From Pyrenophora tritici-repentis (lineage: Eukaryota; Ascomycota; Dothideomycetes; Pleosporales; Pleosporaceae): a DNA stretch of 64,000 nt. Positions within the stretch are counted from its first letter, which is position 1, and every line of letters begins with the position of its first letter. Positions 41,101-49,002 of this stretch are shown here, piece after piece. The position numbers and the translations under genes are program-made. The notes under the pieces were generated by a model that was given only the letters and a program-made list of their open reading frames with translations, did no database searches and was not told the DNA's origin. The stretch spans positions 1,116,001-1,180,000 of the forward strand of contig NC_089392.1 in assembly GCF_003171515.1 (NCBI RefSeq), given 5' to 3'.

Positions 41101-44100
41101 TGGCTGTCTTTGTGGAACAGAAAGAGGAAGAGGTTTCCGATGGAGACGGCTCCTCTGCACGCGTTTTCTTCCCCTCCCAGGTGGACAGCCAGCTCAGCGA
41201 GCGGCTGCCTAGCTACATGGTACCCGGAGTCTACTTTTCAGTCGCGCAGCTTCCCATGACAACGTCGGGTAAGACAGACCGCAAGCGGCTGCGCGAGATT
41301 GGGGCTACATTCTCAGCCCAGCAGCTGGCGGAGCTGCGCACGCGCAGCCAGGGACCAAAGCGGCAGCCGTCGACAGACAAGGAGAAGGCAATGCAGCAGC
41401 TGTGGGCGCAGGTGCTCAACATCGACGCAGACAGCATCGGGCTGGACGACAGCTTCTTCCGCCTGGGCGGCGACTCGATCACAGCCATGCAGGTCTCTTC
41501 GACCGCGCGGTCGCTCCAAATCTCAGTCACTACAGCCGATATCCTCGAACAGAAAACCATTTCCCGTTTGGCTCACCGCATGTCGCGGAATCACTTCTCT
41601 TCCAATCTTGTGATGGAAGACCCAGTGAACAGGCACTTTAGTCTGACGCCGATTCAGGAGCTATATCTCCGGCTCGAGAGCACTGGCAGCGCTTGCTTTG
41701 ACCAGAGCTTTTTCCTAGAGCTCAGCAGCTTGACAAACCTCGAATCGCTGCGCGCAGCGTTCAAAACCCTTGTTCGACGGCATTCCATGCTCCGAGCTTT
41801 GTTCAGCCAGACGGCTGGAGGTAGGTGGCAGCAACATATATCCGATCGCGGTAGTGCCTCCTTTACGGTGGACTATGTGCGGTGCATCGACAGCAAGGAC
41901 GTTAGTGAAGCGATCCGACAGAGCCGAGACGGGCTGGATGTACAGAATGGTCCTGTGCTGGCAGCAGTCCTGTGCGATCAGGGTCAGCGCCAACTGCTGT
42001 TTATCGCCATTCACCACTTGGTGATCGATCTGGTTTCGTGGCGTGTGCTTCTCGAAGAGTTGGAGGACCTGCTTCTCTCGCGGAAGCTTCCCGCTGTGCC
42101 CGCCGTCCCCTTTCAAGCCTGGCAGGCTCTCCAAACGGAACATGCTACCAAGCACAAATGCCCTAGTGGCGTGGCTCAAGACGAGGTGGCTTCTGGGGAG
42201 TCACTGTCCTACTGGGGCATAGAACCTGATGCTGTCAAACGCGGGAGTGTGGTATCGAAACAGTTTGCACTCAACGAACAGACAACCTCGGCCCTGCTCG
42301 GACCCTGCAACGATGTATTTCAGACGCGTCCTGTGGAGCTTATGCTTGCCGCTCTAGCTCATTCTTTTGCTATTGCCTTCTCCGACCGAGCTCCGCCCAC
42401 CATCTTTAACGAGAGCCACGGCCGCGAGCCTTGGGATGCCGGCATTGATCTCTCTCGCACTGTGGGATGGTTCACGAGCATGCTCCCCATTCAGGTGCCG
42501 AGTCACACCAGAGGCGACCTGCTTGAGGTCATCCGGCACACCAAAGATGGCATGCGCAAGTTCCCTGACAACGGCCGATCCTATTTTGCCTCGCGGTTTG
42601 CCGATGCTGACACTTCGGATGTGTTCGCGTCCATGTTCCCTGTGGAAGTAATATTCAATTATCAAGGCGTGTACCAGCAGCTCGAGCGCACAGACTCGCT
42701 GTTCAAAACCCTGCCAGCTCCGGACGGATGTGAGCCAGCATCGATGTTAGAGGCCCCGAGGTTCGCTTTGTTCGACGTATCTGCGGTTGTCGAAAAGGGG
42801 CGCATGCACGTGACTGTTACAAGCGACAGCAAAGCGAAGCGCCAGCAGCAAGTAGCCAACTGGATCGAGCGCTACGAGATGGCCCTGGTTGAGATGGCGA
42901 CTCTCCTGCAGAAGAAGCATAAGCAATGGACGCTGAGCGACCTGCCACTCGCGTTCAAAACCTACGAAGATCTGGACAGCTTCCAGAACGATACACTTGC
43001 AGAGCTTGGCGTCCAACCTGAAGAGGTCGAGGACGTCTTTCCGTGTCTGCCCATGCAGGAGGGGATCCTCATCAGCCAGAGCAGAGATCCAGATGCATAT
43101 CGGGTATCGTCTATCTTTGAAGTCATACCGACGCAGCAAAACCAGGTCAATTGCACTCGGCTGCAGCAAGCTTGGGAGGCTGTGGTACGCCGGCATTCGC
43201 TATTGCGGGCACTGCTGGTCGATAACGTGCCTGGAAGTTTAGGAACCACGAACGTAGTGCTGAAAGATCCACAACCCAGCATATCATTCTTCCGAGCAGC
43301 GGGAGACACAGCAACTCTTGCCATGTTCCGCGCCCACCAGGACACTTTAGCTCAGCAAGACAGTGGCCTGCAGCATCGCATGTTCATTTGCCAGCTTGAT
43401 AATGGAAAGGCCTATCTATGCCTAGATATTAACCACGCCATCTTTGACGCCCACTCTCGCGGCGTCATCTTGCGCGACTTGCAAAGTGCATACAGTGCCA
43501 ACCTTAATCCAGACAGCGGGCGGTTCCGAGATGTCGTTTCGTATCTAACCCAACAGGAACAGGAGGAGACGCATGCTTACTGGGCAAGGTACCTTGATGG
43601 CGTCGAGCCATGCTTTTTCTCTTCGATGGCAGAGCCTCAAGATGTATGCTACAGAGATGGAACAGTGCATGTGCCTGACATTGACGCAAATGCCGTCCAT
43701 ACATTTTGCCAGACATGGGACATCACCATAGCTACTATCATACAGACAGCATGGGCCCTGGTCCTAAGCCGATACACTGGAGCGACGACCCCGTGCTTTG
43801 GAAATCTCTCCTCGAGACGGGACTTGCCGGTCGAGGATGTCGCCAATATCTTTGGCCCGCTTATTACAACGATTGCATGCAGAGTGCAGCTGGATGAACA
43901 TAAGACTGTGATGGATGTGCTGAGGGCAGTGCAGAGCGACTATACAAACAGCCTGCCGCATCAGAACATCTCTCTCGCGAGCGTGCACAGCATGCTTGGG
44001 CTGGGGGCGAACGCTTTGTTCAACACAATCCTATCGCTTCAACGGATCGATGACACAATGGCTGTTAACGATTCTGAGATTGATTTCCGCGGTCAGAGCG

Positions 44101-45957
44101 GATCGGATCCGACTGAGGTGAGTTCATGTATGAGCGGTGATGCATGGCCCCTTACTAACCTGCTGGATGTAGTATGCTATTAACATAGGGGCTGGATACA
44201 ATCGCTCTGTGATGGAGATCGAAATCCATTATCAGACCCGCTGCATTGACGATGCCCAAGCCGCCAATCTTGCAGAGAGCTTGAGCCAAGCGATCTATGG
44301 CATCATCACAAAAACGACATCCACGATAGGCGACCTGCAGATCCTCTCAAAGAGACAGCAGCAACAGCTGTGGAAGTGGAATGGAGAGGTTCCTCCGGTG
44401 GTGGAGCGGTGCGTGCACGAGCTGTTTGTGGAGCAGGCGCGGGCACGACCTGACGCGGCGGCCATCTGCGCGTGGGACGGCGAGATGAAGTACGGCGAGC
44501 TGGACGAGCTGTCGTCCAGGCTGGCCGGCTACCTAGTGGGTTTGGGCGTCGGGCCCGAAGCCATTGTTCCTCTGTGCTTCGAGAAGTCGATGTGGACGGT
44601 GGTGGCCATGCTGGCAGTGCTCAAGGCTGGCGGCGCCTTCGCTCCCCTAGACCCAGAACACCCAGCAAGTCGGCACGAGGAGATCTTCCGGCAGACTGGC
44701 GCCAGAGTGGTGCTTGCTTCGGCACAGCACTCGACGCTCTGCAGCGGCGGCAACCGCACCGTCGTGGTGGTCAGCAAGGCCTCTTTCGATAGACTGTCAA
44801 GCGCAAGCGACAAGGCCAACGTGATATCGAAGCCAAGTAGTATTGCGTACGTCATGTTCACTTCAGGCAGCACAGGAACACCCAAAGGAGTCGTCCTAGA
44901 ACACAGAGCAATTTCAACAAGCTGTCTCACCCATGGAGAGGCGTTTGGCTTCTCGCCTAGCACTCGAAGCCTTCAGTTTGCTGCCTACACCTTTGACGCG
45001 TGCATCACGGAGATCATCACGGCCCTTTTGTTTGGCGCATGCATTTGCGTTCCCTCCGAGCTGGACAGACGCAACGACTTGTCGAACATTTCAAACACCT
45101 TGAAAGTAAGTTGGGCATTGCTTACGCCAACGGTTGCACGAACACTTGACCCCAAAACAATTCCATCGCTCAGAACCTTGGTACTTGGGGGTGAGCAGGT
45201 GAGCCGCGTTGACTGGGAAAGGTGGAGTCATCTTGAAAAGCAGATCAATACGTATGGTCCTACAGAATGCAGCGTTTGGTGCACATCACACTCTAATGTT
45301 GCTGGTTTCACGTCAGGAACGATTGGAAAGTTGATTGCTTCTGTGGGCTGGGTGGTGGATCCAAACGACCACAACAGGCTTGCGCCGCTCGGGTCGGTGG
45401 GCGAGCTGCTCGTTGAGGGACCGATCCTGGCACGCGGCTACCTGAACGACGCAGAGAAGACGGCGGCCGCGTTCATCGACGACCCGGCCTGGCTGCTGGA
45501 AGGCTCCAAAGAGCACGCGGGCCGGCACGCGGGCCGGCACGGCCGGCTGTACAAGACCGGCGACCTGGTGCACTACGATGCAGACGGCAATCTAGTGTAC
45601 GTAGGGCGCAAGGACGGGCAGGTCAAGGTACGCGGGCAGCGGGTGGAGCTTGGGGAGATTGAGCACCACGTGCGCGAGTGCATGCCGGAAGTAGGACGTA
45701 TGGCAGTAGAAGTGATCATGCCGGGAGACGACAAAGACAAGGCGACGGTGGCTGTCTTTGTGGAACAGAAAGAGCCGATTCAGGAAGGCGAGTCTACGCC
45801 GCCAAAGATGAAGGGCTCTGCTATGCTGGTTAGAGCGCGGACGCGTGAGGAGGTAGTTGAGCGGCTTAAGAACGATATCTATGTTTCCGAAGGCGTGTGG
45901 GACTGGGACAAAGCGCAAATCTTTCCATTCAAGAGCACGCTGAGGAAGGCATTGTAG
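7404..45957 (+). CDS. Giant multimodular non-ribosomal peptide synthetase, C-terminally fused to a YCII fragment
   Basis: One locus encodes a cytosolic assembly-line enzyme that activates amino acids as adenylates, loads them on 4'-phosphopantetheine arms and condenses them. Read through six predicted introns it is about 12,700 residues. Domain order: half-C, A1-T1, C2-A2-T2, C3-A3-T3, C4-A4-T4-E4, C5-A5-T5, C6-A6-T6-E6, C7-A7-T7-E7, C8-A8-T8-E8, C9-A9-T9-E9, C10-A10(truncated)-YCII'. Two C-domain types occur: one always follows a plain T, the other always follows E. There is no terminal condensation, thioesterase or reductase domain. Indels relative to sister copies lie near 10206, 10598, 10630, 10829, 10841, 11300, 15390 (an insertion), 24224, 28212, 28436, 28769, 31167 and 32675; all the others are deletions. 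They could be assembly errors or real damage. An alternative start is ATG 7332. Confidence 0.88.
7863..7918 (+). other. Predicted intron 1 of the NRPS (56 bp)
   Basis: GTATAA donor, a taactaac branch site and a ttag acceptor. It is phase 0: removal joins ...KKFK to VLIHITMDQV and avoids the in-frame TAA at 7866. The resumed frame is the one carrying A1. Confidence 0.8.
8138..9960 (+). other. NRPS module 1: A1-T1 (divergent A domain)
   Basis: A1 differs from all other A domains until its last core motif. A3 is SSGSSGKPKG, A5 is NAYGPCECA (usually YGPTE), A7 YKTGD, A8 GRRDYQVKMRGRRVELGEIE, and A10 VSGKIDRK. From KRLREIG on (about 9650) the DNA becomes identical to the other modules. My hand-read pocket code (positions 235-517, PheA numbering) is D-V-R-S-V-G-A-A-V-K; I assign no substrate. 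T1 has LGGDSI, phosphopantetheine Ser codon 9842-9844, followed by the non-E sequence AAMKLVAEA. Confidence 0.8.
10057..13190 (+). other. NRPS module 2: C2-A2-T2 (C2 frame-broken)
   Basis: C2 belongs to the type that follows a non-epimerising T; its HHALYDG motif is at about 10444. It carries six small deletions relative to copies at 13300, 16540 and 24455, with no substitutions that I noticed. A2 is the common type with pocket variants; hand-read code D-V-I-F-I-G-A-V-L-K. It has A3 TSGSTGKPKG, A5 AYGPTECC, A8 and A10 (TSGKTDRK) intact. T2 carries LGGDSIAAMK. Confidence 0.82.
13300..16430 (+). other. NRPS module 3: C3-A3-T3 (second A-domain type)
   Basis: C3 is intact. A3 starts with DNA identical to the other modules, then switches near 14978 to a different core (SKASFDRL...; A3 TSGSTGTPKG; A4 FDACITEI; A5 TYGPTECS), and returns to the shared sequence before A8. 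Hand-read code is D-A-T-L-V-G-T-V-W-K, the same as A10. One extra G in a G-run near 15388-15393 shifts the frame relative to the otherwise matching copy near 45185. T3 is the non-E type. Confidence 0.82.
16540..20990 (+). other. NRPS module 4: C4-A4-T4-E4
   Basis: C4 matches C3 with very few base changes (for example A to V-type Ile/Val near 17680). A4 code is D-V-T-Y-I-G-A-V-L-K. T4 has LGGDSITAMQ, the variant that always precedes E. E4 has HHLVIDLVSW, the E-typical NESHGREPWD, VGWFTSMLPI and FNYQGVYQQ motifs. The residue added here should therefore leave as the D-isomer. Confidence 0.85.
21106..24345 (+). other. NRPS module 5: C5-A5-T5
   Basis: C5 is the post-epimerisation type with NHAIFDAHS in place of HHxxxDG, so the first His is Asn. 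A 55-bp intron sits near its end. A5 equals A4 in the pocket. T5 returns to the non-E sequence, and one missing C near 24224 breaks the frame inside FFRLGGDSI, exactly at the carrier motif. Confidence 0.82.
22220..22274 (+). other. Intron in C5 (55 bp)
   Basis: GTGAGT donor, CTTACTAACC branch site and GATGTAG acceptor. Phase 0: removal joins ...SDPTE to YAINIGAGYNRSVMEIE, the expected end of a C domain. Reading through would stop at 22282. Confidence 0.88.
24455..28905 (+). other. NRPS module 6: C6-A6-T6-E6
   Basis: C6 is the intact LCL-like type (HHALYDG at about 24842). A6 differs from A4/A5 at a few residues (AYNL, LLMGG, LLKAI, AHLTP, TTYGPTE); hand-read code D-V-T-H-I-G-T-V-L-K. T6 is the E-type. 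E6 has three one-base deletions near 28212, 28436 and 28769. Their net effect is three bases, so the frame returns after about 28770. Confidence 0.82.
29026..33560 (+). other. NRPS module 7: C7-A7-T7-E7
   Basis: C7 carries the 55-bp intron at 30131-30185. A7 is the A4/A5 version (AFNL, LLVGG, AYLTP, TAYGPTE). A single missing base near 31167 lies in the pocket segment. E7 has a single missing T in a TTT run near 32675, just before its HHLVID motif. One silent G (GCG at about 31731) distinguishes it from the sister copies. Confidence 0.82.
30131..30185 (+). other. Intron in C7 (55 bp)
   Basis: Same sequence as the intron at 22220-22274, phase 0. Confidence 0.88.
33685..38225 (+). other. NRPS module 8: C8-A8-T8-E8
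   Basis: All domains are intact in a continuous frame apart from the intron at 34792-34846. A8 has the A6-type pocket (D-V-T-H-I-G-T-V-L-K). From 34883 the next 4,638 bases encode a protein segment identical to that of the following module, offset 4,663 bp. Confidence 0.87.
34792..34846 (+). other. Intron in C8 (55 bp)
   Basis: Same sequence as the intron at 22220-22274, phase 0. Confidence 0.88.
38348..42890 (+). other. NRPS module 9: C9-A9-T9-E9
   Basis: Exact tandem duplicate of module 8 at protein level, and no base difference was found on spot comparison. Intron at 39455-39509. A9 has the A6/A8 pocket. All core motifs (A3, A5, A7, A8, A10, LGGDSI, E motifs) are present. Confidence 0.87.
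39455..39509 (+). other. Intron in C9 (55 bp)
   Basis: Same sequence as the intron at 22220-22274, phase 0. Confidence 0.88.
43011..45774 (+). other. NRPS module 10: C10-A10, A10 truncated
   Basis: C10 is the post-E type with the intron at 44118-44172. A10 is the second A-domain type, as in module 3. It keeps A3 to A8 (ending RGQRVELGEIE, then VFVEQKE) but lacks LPSYMVP and the A10 TSGKTDRK motif with the catalytic Lys517. No T, E, CT or TE follows. Without that Lys, adenylate formation should be severely impaired (established for the ANL superfamily), and without T nothing could be loaded. Confidence 0.85.
44118..44172 (+). other. Intron in C10 (55 bp)
   Basis: Same sequence as the intron at 22220-22274, phase 0. 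Confidence 0.88.
45775..45957 (+). other. YCII-family C-terminal fragment fused in frame to the NRPS
   Basis: About 60 residues follow the A10 break. They contain PKMKGSAMLV, TREEVVERLKNDIYV, EGVWDWDKAQIFPFKS and end RKAL. This matches the C-terminal half of the small YCII-related (dimeric ferredoxin-like barrel) proteins, including the hallmark GVWDW...PFKS. The N-terminal half, with the usual start, is missing. The sequence before the junction is ordinary A-domain DNA shared with other modules; after it, it is unrelated. The reading frame is kept and ends at a TAG. Fungal YCII proteins are single-domain, so this is a rearrangement product. Function in the fusion is unknown. Confidence 0.75.
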
Positions 45958-46945
45958 GATCGTTGCAGCCAAGGCGTCGGTTCTAAGGCCATACAACTCT
46001 AAAGGTGGTGAGATATAGACCAGCAGACAGAATGAACATACGTTCGTATCCAAAGTGTACTTGACGGACTAAAATAAGCACGTGAATTCATGCTAGGTTT
46101 ACGATTTAACACGATCCCTCAGGACACAGTAACCACTACAGCTCACCTGATATCTGAAAAATCGACGACCATATATTTAGAATGCAGTTGCGCTGGCGTG
46201 ACGGGACGCTACGATCAAGTATTCAAGAGCGTAGTTGCTCAAGCATCGATTACTGTGTCCGTGGACTGAACGTCTATAGGGCACTGACTACCTCAAACCC
46301 CAACACGACACAGCTCCGTCACTACGAGTCTAATGAACAGTGCAACTGAAGCTGCATAAGACTGAAGAACTAGAGAAAGCCAGATACATATCTACCAAGA
46401 CGGATGGACTGAATAATGCTAGGCAGTCCACATGGCCACGGAGATATCAAGCCGTACCGGTACCGGTAGTGTTTCTAACCCCATCTCTGTAAATTTGAGG
46501 CCGCCAGCCGCTGGATTGGCTGGTGCAATCTTGAATCCAGTCTGTTTGACTGACAGGACTCCCACATAGCTACATGGTAGTAAGTTGAAAAGTAGCTTGC
46601 AAGGAGTTAGACTCAAGGGGATGTAGCTGATAGCAGGGGCGGGTAAAATAGGCCTGTATTTGGCAAAGAACTGGCTATCTGCTTATGCAGTTATTTATCT
46701 ACTCGCCGGTTAGAGATTTATTGGTAGGGACCTGACCGCTGTTCGAGCGAATCGCAGATTCCGGGTGCATAGGACCTCACCCAGAATCTGAGACTTACCG
46801 AGACAATACCAAAGTACATTCAGTCCGTTACAATGTCAGGGTAGCTGGTTCGGTTTGTTATATTAGTACAGTCCTGAATAGTCAACTCGCCACTGAGACT
46901 GCCCGGAAACAGGCCTGCTATCTTCACCCTGGAGCCATTCCTAGA
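45958..46945. other. Downstream of the NRPS, no gene seen
   Basis: Roughly 1 kb with no open frame resembling a known family. A short imperfect hairpin lies near 46753-46787 (agattccgggtg / cacccagaatct). It could include the outer end of the hAT element whose transposase starts at 52416, because both pogo elements appear to have inserted between them, but I could not find matching terminal repeats. Confidence 0.35.
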
Positions 46946-46947
46946 TA

Positions 46948-49002
46948 ACGTGTCCGTGCACGCCGAACACTATCTTAGCGATCTCAAAAATGAGGCTGTA
47001 CAACGCCACATAATAGCTCAATATTAATAAAAACGTAGTATAGCAGTAATCAGATGCTTGCGATCAACTTGTACTATCTATATTTTTGTGGGAGGTTGAC
47101 GTTGCGGCCACGTGATGTGACTTGGGCTGGAGTAGCAGATAGCTCATCTCGAGCTTGAACACCAGCGTGAGCAGCGCCAGCGCGTTTTTGACGCTTGTTA
47201 CTTGGTGAGAGTACTTGTGAGGCTTTACGCTTGCGTTTTTGAGCTTGTTGGATATATTTTTTCTGGTGTTGAGCTTCAACTTTGCGCGCGCGTTCAGCTG
47301 CTTTCTCAGCTCGCTCAACCTCCCTCATCTCCTTGAGCCTCTGCCTCTCTACACGCTTCTCCTCGAGCTCAACTTGACGCTGCAGTTGAGCCTCCTTACG
47401 CTGCTTCTTGGCCCATGCTTTTTGGAGTTTCTCCTCCGTCTCATCTCGCTCCCGTACTGCTTCTCTAGCTCGAGCCTCACGCAACTTGCGAGGAGACCAG
47501 AAGACAGAGCCACCGTGACACTCCTGGCGCTGTTGAAGGTCAAGAGCTTTGCCCTTCTTCCTGTGCTTCTTTTTGTGTTGAAGAGCCTCCTTTAAGCCCT
47601 CATTCTCATGCTTTAAAAGCTCATTCTGAACAGAGAGATGGTGGACGCTTGAACGCAGCTTTCTTGCCTCATACTGATGGCTATCAGTGACAGCAGCTCG
47701 AACTAATCGATCTATCTTTCTCCAATCATGATCAGAGAGCCCTAATGATGAGCTTCTCTCAGCTTCTGGCGTGCTGGCAAATCTACGAAGGATAACGTTG
47801 GCATCTATCGGCCAGATCCCAGTAACTTCGAAGGCCTTCAATATAAGGTTCTCTGTGAAGGAGGATATCCATGCGCTCCAGAAGAGTGGGAAGAAGTCTC
47901 CTTTCTTGATTGGGACGAGGCCTTGAGCCTTATGGAGATGATTGATGAGCTCGTTGGAGTAGGCTTGAGAGAGTGGCTTAAATAGCACTACATCGAGCGG
48001 CTGGAGCGTGTGAGTCGAATGGGGAGGAAGGATCATGAGGAGAATCCTATGGCGATCGCAGTATTTGATAAACTCCATCGTGACATGAGATCCATGGCCA
48101 TCAAGGATGAGTAATCTCCATCTCCCTGATCGCTGCTTTGTACAGCGATCAAACACCTGCTCAAGCCAAGCTAGACCAATGTTATTGTTTGACCAGCCTG
48201 TCGGAGATGATGAGACAAAGATATCATGTTCTCCTGCCTTAATATCCTCTACCCAACTTGATCGTATAGCTCCTTTCGCAGATGCGTAGATGAGGCTTGG
48301 GGGCAGCGAGCTCCCATCGGCGCAGCAGCAGGCCAGGACTGTCAGAAACTCGCGTGATCCATCCTGGAAAGATGCTCGAACCTCCTTCTTCTCCCATTGA
48401 CGCCTGCTGAATATTCTCTTGCTTCTGCCTATCAAGCCAATCAAGAAGCCCTTCTCATCCATATTGTATATATCTCGAGCCTCAAGGTGGTATTCGGTGA
48501 TCTTTCGATGCAGCAGCTCGAAGTAGAGTCTATACTTTGACTCAGAATCAGCCAGGTGGCGCGTACGATCCATGGCGCTGGTCCACTTTGAGATGAGATG
48601 GATCTCGTGTCGGTTGATGAAGCGAGTAACCCAGCTCTCGCTGAGCTGCTGATGGGCTACTTCTGATGAGAAATTCCTGATCATCTCTCTTGTAGGAGGA
48701 AGGCCTCTCTCTGTGAGCGTTTTGATATATCTCACAAGCTCTAGCTCTTGTTGTGGGCTGATAGCTTGCTGCTGAGCGTATCCATACTCCTAGGCCCTGT
48801 CACGCGCCTCCACCTCCGCGATAGAGTTGCGCGGCTGACACCCCATTTCCTCGCAAACTCTGCTAATACAAGTTTTTCTTCGGGCTCTTGCGACTCTAAA
48901 TCTGCAATCGCATCATCAATTGGAGCCATGGTTGTTGAGTTATAGCGCGTTGAAGTTATGACGCTGAGACGCGCGTTTGGTGTTCAGCGTGCACGGACAC
49001 GT
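46948..49002 (-). mobile_element. Fot1/pogo-type DNA transposon (copy 1)
   Basis: The element is 2,055 bp with terminal inverted repeats ACGTGTCCGTGCACGC... (about 22 bp, one mismatch: CCGAACA against CTGAACA) and TA on both sides (46946-46947 and 49003-49004), as expected for Tc1/mariner/pogo insertion. It encodes one transposase on the minus strand. It abuts a second, related element in opposite orientation only a few bases away. Confidence 0.88.
47074..48929 (-). pseudogene. pogo-type transposase, one frameshift
   Basis: A DDE-1 superfamily transposase that would cut and paste the element at TA sites. The first 62 residues (48929 down) carry a psq-like helix-turn-helix (EFARKWGVSRATLSRRW). 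The frame then shifts near 48795. The rest (48735-47074, 553 residues) holds the CENP-B-type HTH (TREMIRNFSSEVAHQQ), catalytic Asp in NMDEKGFLIG, LLILDGHGSH and LQPLDVVLF, and a long charged coiled-coil tail (about residues 420-520). Compared with the plus-strand copy at 49111, one base change in length would restore continuity; it could be a sequencing error. Confidence 0.85.

Noticed and set aside
9666..45573. Many recurring open frames in the other frames and on the minus strand of the NRPS
   Set aside because: They repeat with every module copy, have no family motifs and follow from the GC-rich codon usage of the NRPS frame.
45775..45957. Independent YCII gene
   Set aside because: Only the C-terminal half is present, without a start, and the frame is continuous with A10.
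45592..46053. Minus-strand open frame over the NRPS end
   Set aside because: It overlaps the A10/YCII coding strand and shows no known motif.
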